A stretch of DNA of 34,293 nucleotides from Ignavibacteriales bacterium. GTDB lineage: Bacteria > Bacteroidota > Ignavibacteria > UBA10030 > UBA8401. Made by a program: the position numbers and the translations under genes. Location of the stretch: contig JAPLFO010000117.1 in NCBI GenBank assembly GCA_026390635.1, positions 1 to 34,293 of the forward strand, written 5' to 3'. The notes below the pieces were generated by a model, which saw only the letters and a program-made list of their open reading frames with translations, had not been told where the DNA came from and ran no database searches. Positions within the stretch are counted from its first letter, which is position 1. Every line of letters begins with the position of its first letter. Shown here piece by piece: positions 8,531 through 16,747 of this stretch.

Positions 8531-9895
8531 TTAATGCACAATTTCCGGTAAGGCCGTATGGGCCACCATCGTTTGCAGCTGTTTGACGATGAGCGCATCG
8601 ATCAGATGGCGGATCGATTCATCGCGTATGAACGCCGTCACTTCTCCGGCAAAGCCGAGCGTCAACAGATCGCGCGCGGCCTCCTCATCGATGGCGCGGC
8701 TCTTCAAATAAAAAAGGCCGGCCGGATCGAGTCCGCCGACGGTGGCGCCATGGGTACACTTCACATCGTCTGCAAAAATTTCCAGCTGCGGTTTTGTATC
8801 AACAGTCGCTTCGTTCGACAGCAGCAGGTTCTTGTTCGTCTGTTTGGAATCCGTCCCCTGCGCCTCGTGATGCACGTAGATTTTTCCATTGAACACGGCC
8901 CGCGATTTTCCGGTAACGATTCCCTTGAAGATTTCACGGCTCGAACAATTGGGATACCGGTGATCGATGAACGTGTGATGATCTACAAGCTGCTCGCCGG
9001 CTGAGATGTAGAGCCCGTCAAGCATCGTTTCACAGTCTTCGCCGTCAATCGCTATGGTCACATCCGTCCGCGCAATCGAACCTCCCATGGCAAGACTGAA
9101 GGCCGTATAGCGGCTTTTGCGTTCCTGCCGCACGGCAAGTGTTCCGAAATGAAACGCCTTCGCGCCCTCGCGCTGCACGCGAACGTGATCCACCGTTGCA
9201 CCTTCCTGTATCACCACACCCGCAGCGGAAACGACGCCGTAGTCGGCATCCGCCGCGCCGGTGAATACCTCCAGCAGCAACAGCGACGATTCCTTTCCCG
9301 CGTGAACAAGCAATGTTGGTGACGATACCATTGCCGCTTCCTTCCCGGTCTGCGTCGAAAGATGCAGAACGTGTACCGGCTGCGATACCTGTGCGCCCTC
9401 GGGCACATCAATCATTATGACATTCTGAGTCAATGCAAGCGACAGTGCTGAAAACGGGTTCTTCTGCGACGCGGAGCTGATCTCCGCAAGTGCGGAAAGC
9501 GTTTGCTCCGACGGCTGCTGCGCCGACACCGCATCGTACCGCTGCACCCTGATCCCGGTTGAATCCGGTACCGAAGAGAGCGCTTCTTCAAAATATCCAT
9601 CCACCAGCACAATAACCGGCGCATCGGAATGCACGAGAAATTCTTCAAGGATTTCGCGCCGGACATTTGCAGCAGCAGGCGTTGACGGCGCCAATGCTGT
9701 TTTCAGGAACGGCGCAATATTTGTGAACTGCCATTCTTCGTGCTTCACTGTGGGGAAGCCGAGCGATTGGAACCGTTCGATTGCTTCATCCTGCAGAAGC
9801 CGCAGCCATTCCGGCGCGTTCTTTCCGCCATTGCTGCGCCGATTGTGATACGATGCGATGTAGTGTTCTTCGGATGTTTTGGTCTGTTCTGCCAT
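8531..9895 (-). CDS. sufD: Fe-S cluster assembly protein SufD
   Basis: SufD pairs with SufB in the SufBC2D scaffold. The 454-residue protein has the right-handed beta-helix core of the SufB/SufD family, with the C-terminal signature from KCTHGATVGGLD through LFYLKSRAIDEEAAR. It lacks the extra Cys-rich features of SufB, which identifies it as the D subunit. The N-terminal region from WLRLLQDEAIERFQSLGFPTVKHEEWQFTNI is also typical. It begins 3 bases after the sufC stop. Confidence 0.95.
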   Translation of the reverse strand: MAEQTKTSEEHYIASYHNRRSNGGKNAPEWLRLLQDEAIERFQSLGFPTVKHEEWQFTNIAPFLKTALAPSTPAAANVRREILEEFLVHSDAPVIVLVDGYFEEALSSVPDSTGIRVQRYDAVSAQQPSEQTLSALAEISSASQKNPFSALSLALTQNVIMIDVPEGAQVSQPVHVLHLSTQTGKEAAMVSSPTLLVHAGKESSLLLLEVFTGAADADYGVVSAAGVVIQEGATVDHVRVQREGAKAFHFGTLAVRQERKSRYTAFSLAMGGSIARTDVTIAIDGEDCETMLDGLYISAGEQLVDHHTFIDHRYPNCSSREIFKGIVTGKSRAVFNGKIYVHHEAQGTDSKQTNKNLLLSNEATVDTKPQLEIFADDVKCTHGATVGGLDPAGLFYLKSRAIDEEAARDLLTLGFAGEVTAFIRDESIRHLIDALIVKQLQTMVAHTALPEIVH

Positions 9896-9898
9896 TGG

Positions 9899-10651
9899 TT
9901 ATACCGTCGCCGCTTCTTTGATCTGATCGTAGCCGTTCGCTTCGAGTTCCAGCGCCAGTTCCTTCCCGCCGGACTTCACAATGCGTCCGTTCACAAGGAC
10001 GTGGACAAAATCGGGAACAATGTAATTGAGAAGGCGTTGATAATGCGTTACAACGATGCAAGCATTGTCAGGACGCTTGAGTGTGTTGACTCCTTCGGAG
10101 ACGATCCTCAAGGCATCGATATCGAGACCGGAATCCGTTTCATCGAGAATGGCAAGCGTGGGTTCCAGCACCGCCATCTGCAGTATTTCATTTCGTTTCT
10201 TCTCACCGCCGGAGAATCCCTCGTTGACAGGTCGGTTGATGAAGCTGGGGTCCATCTCCACGATTTTCATTTTTTCTTTCAGCAACTTAAGAAACTGAAG
10301 AGCGTCCAGAGTCTCCAGCCCTCTGTATTTTCTGACTTCATTCAATCCTGCTTTCAGAAAATAGGAATTGCTGACGCCGGGAATCTCCACCGGATATTGG
10401 AATGCGAGGAACACACCGTCTTTCGCACGTTCTTCCGGCGGCATCTCCAGGAGATTCTTTCCTTTGTAGATCACTTCACCTTCCGTAATCTCATAGGATG
10501 GGTGCCCGGCCAGCACCTGTGCAAGCGTACTCTTTCCGGAGCCGTTCGGTCCCATTACGGCATGCACTTCACCGGCGTTCACCGTCAGATTAATACCTCT
10601 CAGAATTTCCTTGCCTGCAACACTGGCGTGCAGATTTTTAATTTCCAGCAT
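9899..10651 (-). CDS. sufC: Suf ATPase SufC
   Basis: SufC is the ABC-type ATPase that drives conformational change in the SufBCD scaffold. The protein has Walker A GPNGSGKST, the ABC signature FSGGEKKRNE, Walker B LAILDETDSGLD and the switch His in VVTHYQRLL. The start at 10651 gives the usual MLEIKNLHAS N-terminus and has AAGGA seven bases upstream; an in-frame ATG at 10681 would add ten residues and cannot be excluded. Between it and sufB lies a 50-base purine-rich repeat rather than a promoter that I can recognise. Confidence 0.95.
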   Translation of the reverse strand: MLEIKNLHASVAGKEILRGINLTVNAGEVHAVMGPNGSGKSTLAQVLAGHPSYEITEGEVIYKGKNLLEMPPEERAKDGVFLAFQYPVEIPGVSNSYFLKAGLNEVRKYRGLETLDALQFLKLLKEKMKIVEMDPSFINRPVNEGFSGGEKKRNEILQMAVLEPTLAILDETDSGLDIDALRIVSEGVNTLKRPDNACIVVTHYQRLLNYIVPDFVHVLVNGRIVKSGGKELALELEANGYDQIKEAATV

Positions 10652-10682
10652 GTATTCGTCCTTCATCTGTGTGTCATTCATA

Positions 10683-10734
10683 TTTTCACTTCTGCTTTTT
10701 ACTTTTGCCTTTTCGCTTCTGCCTTTTTACTTTC
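10683..10734 (-). repeat. Imperfect purine-rich direct repeat in the sufB-sufC spacer
   Basis: Two copies, 10683-10706 and 10710-10734, read on the minus strand as runs of A broken by single G, GC or GT (core AAAGTAAAAAG, CAGAAG, GAAAA). The copies differ by one base deletion and two substitutions. The spacer is intercistronic and almost free of pyrimidines on the mRNA strand, so it would be unstructured in the transcript. Confidence 0.6.
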
Positions 10735-12174
10735 CTAGCCAACGCTGCCTTCCAGGCTGACACCGAGCAGTTTCTGTGCTTCGACCGCAAACTCCATCGG
10801 GAGGTTTTTGAATACTTCCTTTGCAAAACCGTTCACGATCATCGAAATCGCGTTTTCCGTATCGATTCCCCGCTGCTTGCAGTAGAAGAGCTGGTCCTCG
10901 CCGATTTTCGATGTCGATGCTTCGTGCTCGACACTGGAGGAATTATTCCGCACTTCGATGTACGGGAATGTGTTTGCGCTGCAGCGGTTGCCGAGAAGCA
11001 TGGAGTCGCACTGCGTGTAGCTCCGGGCATTTGATGCACCGGGAGAGACTTTGACCAGACCGCGATACGTGTTTTCACCCCTGCCGGCTGAAATACCTTT
11101 TGAAATAATCGTGCTCTTCGTGTTCTTGCCGATATGCAGCATTTTCGTACCGGTATCCGCTATCTGCCGGTTATTGACGACCGCGACGGAATAGAATTCT
11201 CCGACCGAATTATCGCCCAGCAGCACCACGCTTGGATATTTCCACGTGATCGCCGAACCCGTTTCCACCTGCGTCCAGGAAATGCGTGAATTCTTGCCGG
11301 CGCATTTGCCGCGCTTGGTGACGAAGTTATAGATGCCGCCCCTCCCTTCCTTGTCTCCGGCGTACCAATTCTGCACAGTGGAATACTTGATCTGTGCATC
11401 ATCCAGTGCGATCAGTTCGACAACGGCGGCATGCAGCTGATTTGTATCGCGAATAGGCGCGGTACAACCCTCAAGATAGCTCACGGTGGCACCTTCTTCG
11501 GCGACGATAAGTGTCCGCTCAAACTGTCCCGTTTCTGCAGCATTGATGCGAAAATAGGTTGACAGTTCCATCGGGCACTTGACGCCTTTGGGAATGAAGC
11601 AGAATGATCCGTCACTGAAAACAGCGGCATTCAAAGCCGCGAAGAAATTGTCCGTATGGGGAACGACCGAGCCAAGATATTTCTTTATCAACTCCGGGTG
11701 TTTCTGCACTGCCTCGGAAAAGGAACAGAAGACAATGCCAAGCTTCGAGAGCTGTTCCGAAAACGTCGTGGCAACAGATACAGAATCGAAAATAGCGTCT
11801 ACCGCCACTCCGCTCATCCGCTTCTGCTCGGTGATAGAGATACCCAGCTTCTCGTACGTATCGAGAAGCTCTTTATCCACTTCATCCAGGCTGTTGAGGG
11901 TGGGCTTTTTCTTGGGTGCCGAGTAATAGATAATATTCTGATAGTCGATCGGCGGATACGAGAAGTTCTGCCACGTCGGTTCATCCTTCAGCGTCTGCCA
12001 ATGATGGAATGCCTTCAGCCGCCACTCGAGCATAAACGACGGCTCGTTTTTCTTCTTTGAAATGAGACGGATAGTATCCTCGGTCAGTCCCCTCGGAACG
12101 GCATCGGATTCGATGTCCGTAACAAAGCCGTACTTGTACTCCGAATTGACGATGTCATTGACAGATTCATTCAT
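10735..12174 (-). CDS. sufB: Fe-S cluster assembly protein SufB
   Basis: SufB is the main scaffold subunit on which the cluster is built. The 479-residue protein matches the family along its length: [11 protein letters not shown] near the N-terminus, the beta-helix core with [21 protein letters not shown], and the C-terminal [23 protein letters not shown] segment carrying the conserved Cys and Glu. The start at 12174 is supported by AGGAG (12184-12188) nine bases upstream. A gap of about 200 bases plus a broken small gene separates it from iscS. Confidence 0.96.
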   Translation of the reverse strand: MNESVNDIVNSEYKYGFVTDIESDAVPRGLTEDTIRLISKKKNEPSFMLEWRLKAFHHWQTLKDEPTWQNFSYPPIDYQNIIYYSAPKKKPTLNSLDEVDKELLDTYEKLGISITEQKRMSGVAVDAIFDSVSVATTFSEQLSKLGIVFCSFSEAVQKHPELIKKYLGSVVPHTDNFFAALNAAVFSDGSFCFIPKGVKCPMELSTYFRINAAETGQFERTLIVAEEGATVSYLEGCTAPIRDTNQLHAAVVELIALDDAQIKYSTVQNWYAGDKEGRGGIYNFVTKRGKCAGKNSRISWTQVETGSAITWKYPSVVLLGDNSVGEFYSVAVVNNRQIADTGTKMLHIGKNTKSTIISKGISAGRGENTYRGLVKVSPGASNARSYTQCDSMLLGNRCSANTFPYIEVRNNSSSVEHEASTSKIGEDQLFYCKQRGIDTENAISMIVNGFAKEVFKNLPMEFAVEAQKLLGVSLEGSVG

Positions 12175-12382
12175 TAATCAACACTCCTCACACTATAGTA
12201 ACAATTCAATTTCTCAAAACAGCCCAGCGTCTTCAGAAGACATATGCTTTGCCACAGCCCAGCGGATCTCGAATGATGCCGTAAACAGCATTCGGAAGAA
12301 TACAGTTTAGAAGGATCTCCGGCGACGCCCTTGCGCTGAGCCACTGCCATGCTGCGACAAAGGAAAATAATCTCACACCACA

Positions 12383-12591
12383 TCAGGTCTTCGACGGACC
12401 AAATTCCGGATAGAGCAGAACCCAACCCTGTTGATTCACCCGTTTGAAAATATTGCGCTTCTCAAAATATGTCGCCACTTCGCGCGCCACTACTTCCGCC
12501 TGTTGGTCGACTGATGGTACATGGGATATTTCGATTTCAGGAAATGAAGAAACTCCACCTGGTTGTTTAGAATTGTTCCTGTCTGCTTCAT
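12383..12591 (-). pseudogene. Small gene between iscS and sufB, apparently frameshifted
   Basis: An ATG at 12591 overlaps the iscS stop as ATGA, and the frame reads 33 residues (NNQVEFLHFLKSKYPMYHQS is protein-like) to a TAG at 12490. The -1 frame then continues from the same place with AEVVAREVATYFEKRNIFK and GWVLLYPEFGPSKT and stops at 12383-12385. Both halves look like parts of one small protein of about 65-100 residues, and neither makes sense alone. The likely explanation is a frameshift or an out-of-frame internal deletion near 12500. The function is unknown; the position inside the Fe-S cluster is the only hint. Confidence 0.45.
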
Positions 12592-13802
12592 GCCGGTTCT
12601 GTCATGGTTGTGGATGATGGTGACACAAATACTCCCTCCCTGCTGTCCCGTCGCAGGGTGCGTACTGCAGATAGAATTGCAGCCGCCGCTGAGACAACAT
12701 CTTCTTCCGTGGTGAAACGGCCGAGTCCGAAGCGCACGCTGGAGAGCGCTGCTCCTGCCGATAACCCGAGCGCGAGCAGAACGTGTGATGCCGCAGGCGC
12801 CGACGGATCTGCCGTTGAACACGCGGAGGCCGACGAGAAGGCTACCTCTTTCTTCAGCCGTGCGATCAGGCTTGATGCCGGGACACCCGCGAAACGAATA
12901 TTCAGATTGTTCGAAAGCCGCTGGGAAGTATTTCCGTTGACAATAGCATCCCCCGCCGTCAACAATTCCTCCTGCAGTCGATCGCGCAGCTTCGCAATCT
13001 GATCGGCCTCATTCGTCATGGAACTCTGCGCGATTTCCGCCGCCTTGCCGAATCCAACAATTCCAGGGACGTTCAGCGTTCCGGCACGCAGATGTGATTC
13101 ATGACCGCCGCCATGTTGTTGGGGAGCCAGTATCGATCGTCGCACGGAAGGTCCGAGCACGAGTGCTCCGACTCCTTTCGGACCGTAGAGCTTGTGTGCA
13201 CTGAGAGAGAGAATGTCCAGATTCATTTCCTGCATGTCGAGCGGTATTTTCCCATACGCCTGCGCTGCATCTGTGTGAAAGCGCACCCCGGATTGCCGGC
13301 ACACAAGTCCAATTTCTTTTAACGGCGCCAGCGTTCCGACTTCGTTATTGGCAGTCATGATGCTTACCAGTGCTGTCCGCGGCGAGAGGAGCGCACATAA
13401 GGCGTCCGCATTGACAAGGCCCGTTCCATCTACCGGCACGTACCGCAGCACGAATCCTTTTTTTTCCAATGCGCGGCATACATCCAACACAGACGAGTGT
13501 TCTGTTGCGCAGGTCACGATTTCATTTCTCTCTCCCTCGAGAGCTTCACAAATTCCTTTGAGGACGAGATTGTTTGATTCAGTTGCACCGCTGGTGAAGA
13601 TGACAGACGAGGTTGCTGTTTTGAGCGAGGAGGCGATAATGGAACGAGCATGTTCAACCGCGGCATCGGCGTCCCATCCGTACCGATGTTGCCTGCTTGA
13701 AGCGTTGCCGAAGTTTTCGGAGAAGTACGGAAGCATTGCATCAATCACATGCGGGTCGCATGGTGTCGTTGCATGATTGTCCAAGTAGATCGGCTTCTTC
13801 AT
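12588..13802 (-). CDS. iscS: Cysteine desulfurase, IscS/NifS type
   Basis: A group I cysteine desulfurase that gives sulfur from cysteine for Fe-S clusters and possibly tRNA thiolation. The 404-residue protein begins with the YLDNHATTP motif, has PLP Lys204 in SLSAHKLYGPKG and the mobile-loop catalytic Cys328 in SSASACSTA, which sets it apart from SufS further down. It starts 2 bases after the Rrf2 regulator, so the two are cotranscribed. No IscU, HscA or ferredoxin follows; instead the cluster goes on to SufBCDSU. The C-terminal 30 residues after RTLRRDS are Ser/Thr-rich and not conserved-looking. Confidence 0.93.
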   Translation of the reverse strand: MKKPIYLDNHATTPCDPHVIDAMLPYFSENFGNASSRQHRYGWDADAAVEHARSIIASSLKTATSSVIFTSGATESNNLVLKGICEALEGERNEIVTCATEHSSVLDVCRALEKKGFVLRYVPVDGTGLVNADALCALLSPRTALVSIMTANNEVGTLAPLKEIGLVCRQSGVRFHTDAAQAYGKIPLDMQEMNLDILSLSAHKLYGPKGVGALVLGPSVRRSILAPQQHGGGHESHLRAGTLNVPGIVGFGKAAEIAQSSMTNEADQIAKLRDRLQEELLTAGDAIVNGNTSQRLSNNLNIRFAGVPASSLIARLKKEVAFSSASACSTADPSAPAASHVLLALGLSAGAALSSVRFGLGRFTTEEDVVSAAAAILSAVRTLRRDSREGVFVSPSSTTMTEPA

Positions 13803-13804
13803 AC

Positions 13805-14209
13805 TTAGATGATCTCGGAAACGGTCATTGCGCTGAACATTTCTTCAATGTTTCCCTGAATTTTTCCAAGCGGGTTTTTTATCGTACACTTTTCGAAAAT
13901 CGAGCAACTCTGCGGCGTCTCTGCGGTACACTGCGTAATCCGCGGAAGTTGTCCCTCGATTGCATTAATGATCGTCGAGATTGAAATCTGATCAGCGCGC
14001 CGTGCGAGAGCATATCCTCCGCGCATACCCTGATGCGAAATTACCAGTCCTTCCTTCGCAAGTTTCTGCAGAACTTTCGCGAGAAGTTCCTGTGAAATAT
14101 GGTACGCGGTGGCAATTTCCTTTGCCGTGGAGATTTTGCCGTCATTGATCGATGCGATGTGCCGCATGGCGATCAGTCCATATTCCACTTTTTTTGAGAG
14201 CTTCAACAT
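13805..14209 (-). CDS. Rrf2-family transcriptional regulator (IscR/SufR-like)
   Basis: The 134-residue protein has the Rrf2 winged helix at residues 1-75 (KVEYGLIAMRHIA, then the wing GMRGGYALAR) and three Cys, C94, C102 and C108, spaced x7 and x5, which could hold a [2Fe-2S] cluster as in IscR. As the first gene of a Fe-S assembly cluster it probably senses cluster supply and represses its own operon when clusters are plentiful. A near-perfect 21-bp palindrome lies just 5 bases upstream of its ATG and is a natural autoregulatory site. Cluster binding and DNA target are inferences. Confidence 0.9.
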   Translation of the reverse strand: MLKLSKKVEYGLIAMRHIASINDGKISTAKEIATAYHISQELLAKVLQKLAKEGLVISHQGMRGGYALARRADQISISTIINAIEGQLPRITQCTAETPQSCSIFEKCTIKNPLGKIQGNIEEMFSAMTVSEII

Positions 14210-14214
14210 TTGAT

Positions 14215-14235
14215 ATACGACTGATTCAGTCTTAT
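14215..14235. promoter_or_regulatory. Candidate operator for the Rrf2 regulator
   Basis: A 21-bp palindrome centred on 14225 has half-sites ATAnGACTGA and TCAGTCnTAT, with 9 of 10 base pairs matching. It ends 6 bases from the regulator's start codon, where bound protein would block transcription or initiation. Rrf2 proteins bind as dimers to palindromes of this general size; the exact match to this regulator is inferred from position. Confidence 0.5.
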
Positions 14236-14251
14236 TTATGCTCTAAAAATT

Positions 14252-14266
14252 CACGCGATTTGCGTG
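14252..14266. repeat. Short inverted repeat in the divergent region
   Basis: CACGC (14252-14256) and GCGTG (14262-14266) flank five bases. It could be a minor regulatory site or chance. Confidence 0.25.
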
Positions 14267-14281
14267 CCTTCTGAGCTGTTT

Positions 14282-14305
14282 AACACTTTTCCATAGCAAA
14301 GTGTT
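14282..14305. promoter_or_regulatory. Second inverted repeat in the divergent region
   Basis: AACACTTT (14282-14289) and AAAGTGTT (14298-14305) are perfect 8-base arms with an 8-base spacer. It lies between the divergent Rrf2 and hydroxyacyl-CoA dehydrogenase genes, roughly 75-95 bases upstream of the Rrf2 start. Its half-site differs from the palindrome at 14215, so a different protein, or RNA hairpin formation, is possible. Confidence 0.35.
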
Positions 14306-14382
14306 CCGTTGAATTGTAAAGATAGCCGAATTCACGCCGAAAATCAAGTGAAGGATTTTCAGCAGTTCAATTCTGCCATTTT

Positions 14383-14417
14383 TTGACATTTTACTAACTC
14401 TTTCGCAGATAATTTTG
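14383..14417 (+). promoter_or_regulatory. Possible promoter of the hydroxyacyl-CoA dehydrogenase gene
   Basis: TTGACA (14383-14388) matches a -35 box. Downstream, TAATTTTG (14410-14417) fits the Bacteroidota -7 pattern TAnnTTTG, and GATAAT at 14408-14413 could act as a classical -10 with a long 19-base spacer. The spacing is longer than ideal in both readings, so this is tentative. A hairpin (ATCAGG 14425-14430 with CCTGAT 14438-14443) follows in the leader. Confidence 0.35.
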
Positions 14418-14502
14418 TATATTGATCAGGTTTTGCCCCTGATTTGGCATCTATTCTGACCTTTTACAAATGTTTCCACCGATTTACTATTGAGGAAAAC
14501 TC

Positions 14503-15438
14503 ATGGCAAAAAACATCAAACTGGAAGACATATTAAATGACTTGCAGCTCAAGAAAACAGACCAGGACGGCATTAACACCGTTGCGGTAATCGGCCTTGG
14601 CATCATGGGACAGGGTATTGCCCATACCATCGCGGCAGCCGGAATCGAAGTTATTGCGATCGAAAAGGATCAAGAGCGCTTGAATAGCAGCCTGACGGCC
14701 CTGAAGGAATCCATCGACCACGAAATCCAGCGCTGGACGCTAACCAAGAGCGAAAAGAATGCGATTCTCTCCCGGATTCATCCCACAGTCGATTTCACTC
14801 AGGCAAAGAACTGCGACATTGTGATCGAAGCCGTAGACGAAAACTTGCAATTAAAAAAATCTATCATGGAAGCGCTCGATGTGTTGTGTGCCCCCGAGAC
14901 AATTTTTATTTCCAACACGTCCACGCTCAGCCTTTCCAAGCTCGCCGTTTCCATCAAACGCTCGGACAAACTCGTGGGCCTGCATTTTTTGAATCCCGTT
15001 CCCAAAGTGCCGCTCGTCGAAGTTGTCCGCGCGCTGAAGACGTCGGATCACACATTTGTGACAGTGAAGAAATTTGCGGAGCGGCTCGGGAAAACAGCTG
15101 TTGAAGTCTTTGAATATCCCGGCTTTGTCACCACGCGCGTCATCATTCCTCTCTTGAACGAGGCCATGCACATTCTCATGGAAGGAGTCGCTTCTGCCGA
15201 CGGCATCGACACCGCCATGCGGCTCGGCTACAATTTCCAATACGGACCGCTGGAGCTTGCAGACATGATGGGATTGGATGAAGTGCTCGCGTGGATGGAG
15301 TCACTCTCCCATGAACTGGGAGAAGCGAAGTACCGTCCGTGCCCGCTCCTGCGCAAGATGGTGCGCGAAGGCAAACTCGGAAAGAAGAGCGGCGAAGGAT
15401 TCTTCCGCTACAATGAACATGGTCGTATCACCAACTGA
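14503..15438 (+). CDS. hbd: 3-hydroxyacyl-CoA (3-hydroxybutyryl-CoA) dehydrogenase
   Basis: The enzyme interconverts 3-hydroxyacyl-CoA and 3-oxoacyl-CoA with NAD(P). The 311-residue protein has the Rossmann motif GLGIMGQG at residues 31-38, the catalytic His161 in LHFLNPVP, Glu173, and the C-terminal dimer domain ending in LGKKSGEGFFRYNE. A 25-residue charged leader precedes the Rossmann fold; short-chain Hbd enzymes normally begin almost at the fold, so this is an extension. GAGG seven bases before the ATG supports the start. It is followed 11 bases later by acetate kinase. Short-chain specificity is inferred from size; it is a stand-alone enzyme, not part of a FadB fusion. Confidence 0.93.
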   Translation: MAKNIKLEDILNDLQLKKTDQDGINTVAVIGLGIMGQGIAHTIAAAGIEVIAIEKDQERLNSSLTALKESIDHEIQRWTLTKSEKNAILSRIHPTVDFTQAKNCDIVIEAVDENLQLKKSIMEALDVLCAPETIFISNTSTLSLSKLAVSIKRSDKLVGLHFLNPVPKVPLVEVVRALKTSDHTFVTVKKFAERLGKTAVEVFEYPGFVTTRVIIPLLNEAMHILMEGVASADGIDTAMRLGYNFQYGPLELADMMGLDEVLAWMESLSHELGEAKYRPCPLLRKMVREGKLGKKSGEGFFRYNEHGRITN

Positions 15439-15449
15439 ATGAGAGATCA

Positions 15450-16652
15450 ATGAATATTCTAGTCCTCAATTGCGGCAGTTCCTCTGTCAAGTACCAACTG
15501 ATTGAAATTGAAAGTAAGCAAGCGCTGGCGCGCGGCGTTGTCGATCGCATCGGCATGAGCGGCGCAGTCCTCAAGAACACACGTTCGGACGGTGACGAGA
15601 TCGTTATCACCGGAGACATCCTCGAACACACGACGGCCATCGAATATATTCTTGCCGTTCTGCTGAGTAAGAATCATGGCGTCCTGAAATCGAAAGATGA
15701 AATTAGGGCCGTGGGACATCGCGTGGTGCATGGCGATGAAACATTTACCGGTTCCGTTCTTATTACACCGGCAGTGGTGAAGAGTCTCCGGGACAACATC
15801 GAGATCGCTCCCCTGCACAATCCGCACAACATCCGCGGCATCGTGGCCTGTCAGACACATCTCCCGACCATCCCCCAGGTCGGCGTTTTCGACACGGCCT
15901 TCCATCAGCAGATGCCTCCCCGAGCATATTTGTACGGAATTCCCTATTCGTTCTACAAAGAACACAAGATCCGCCGCTACGGTTTTCATGGAACGAGTCA
16001 CAAGTTCGTTGCGCAACGCGCCGCCGAACTTCTGCGAAGGAATTTTGAAGATTTGAAAGTCATCACGTGTCATCTTGGCAACGGATGCAGCATGGCGGCC
16101 GTCAGCCACGGCGTCTCGATCGACACGACCATGGGTTTCACGCCGTTGGAGGGTTTGCTGATGGGCACGCGTTCCGGCGACATGGATCCATCGGTCATTC
16201 TCTATATCATGTCCAAAGAGGGACTGAATTATGCCGAAGCGAACACGCTCTTGAACAAACATAGCGGATTGGCGGGTATTTCCGGCGTCAGCAGCGACAT
16301 GCGCGAAATTCAAAACGAAATGGAAAAAGGCAACAAACGCGCAGGGCAGGCGTTCGACGTGTTCACCTACCGTGTACGAAAATATATCGGCGCCTATGCA
16401 GCGGCGATGGGCGGCCTCGATGCCGTCGTCTTCACCGGCGGTATTGGCGAAAACAGTGCGGCAGTCAGAAAAGCATCGTGCGACGGTCTCGAATTCCTCG
16501 GCATCACCATCGAAGAATCAAAGAATACGTCGAAAGACAAGGAAAAGGAAATTCAAACGGCGGATTCTTCCGTAAACGTTCTGGTTGTTCCAACGAACGA
16601 GGAACTGATGATCGCCATCGAAACGAAAATGGTGTGTGACCAGCAGAATTAA
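15450..16652 (+). CDS. ackA: Acetate kinase
   Basis: AckA makes ATP and acetate from acetyl phosphate and ADP, or the reverse. The 400-residue protein has all ASKHA-family signatures: NILVLNCGSSSVKYQL at the N-terminus, GHRVVHGDETF, FHGTSHK with the catalytic His, HLGNGCSMAAV for phosphate binding and FTGGIGENS for adenine. Length is normal. Butyrate kinases are shorter and lack several of these, so acetate is the likely substrate. The usual partner pta is not adjacent. It is cotranscribed with hbd and ends in a strong terminator. Confidence 0.96.
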   Translation: MNILVLNCGSSSVKYQLIEIESKQALARGVVDRIGMSGAVLKNTRSDGDEIVITGDILEHTTAIEYILAVLLSKNHGVLKSKDEIRAVGHRVVHGDETFTGSVLITPAVVKSLRDNIEIAPLHNPHNIRGIVACQTHLPTIPQVGVFDTAFHQQMPPRAYLYGIPYSFYKEHKIRRYGFHGTSHKFVAQRAAELLRRNFEDLKVITCHLGNGCSMAAVSHGVSIDTTMGFTPLEGLLMGTRSGDMDPSVILYIMSKEGLNYAEANTLLNKHSGLAGISGVSSDMREIQNEMEKGNKRAGQAFDVFTYRVRKYIGAYAAAMGGLDAVVFTGGIGENSAAVRKASCDGLEFLGITIEESKNTSKDKEKEIQTADSSVNVLVVPTNEELMIAIETKMVCDQQN

Positions 16653-16695
16653 ACAGGCAGATATACGTCTGACACAGTACTGGCATGTACGAAAG

Positions 16696-16747
16696 AACGC
16701 AGAGCAGGAATGACAACGGTCTTCCTGCTCTGCGTTTCTCTTTTTAC
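16696..16747 (+). terminator. Strong intrinsic terminator after ackA
   Basis: A perfect 15-bp stem (16696-16710 with 16722-16736), an 11-base loop and a T-rich tail TCTCTTTTT. The tail overlaps the last codons of the convergent TauE/SafE gene. No T-run follows the stem on the minus strand, so it mainly ends plus-strand transcription. Confidence 0.9.

Noticed and set aside
9740-10738. 332-codon plus-strand frame opposite sufC/sufD
   Set aside because: Overlaps two well-supported conserved genes on the other strand and has no protein-family features.
12192-12219. TTTTGA - 16 bases - TATAGT upstream of sufB as a promoter
   Set aside because: The predicted transcription start would fall on the AGGAG ribosome binding site (12184-12188), leaving no usable leader.
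12174-12425. 83-codon minus-strand frame just before sufB
   Set aside because: Cys/Trp-rich and not protein-like, begins at TTG without a ribosome binding site; the -1 frame of the broken gene explains the region better.
14425-14443. Hairpin in the hbd leader as a riboswitch or attenuator
   Set aside because: A single 6-bp stem without a conserved core or following T-run; no known riboswitch pattern fits.
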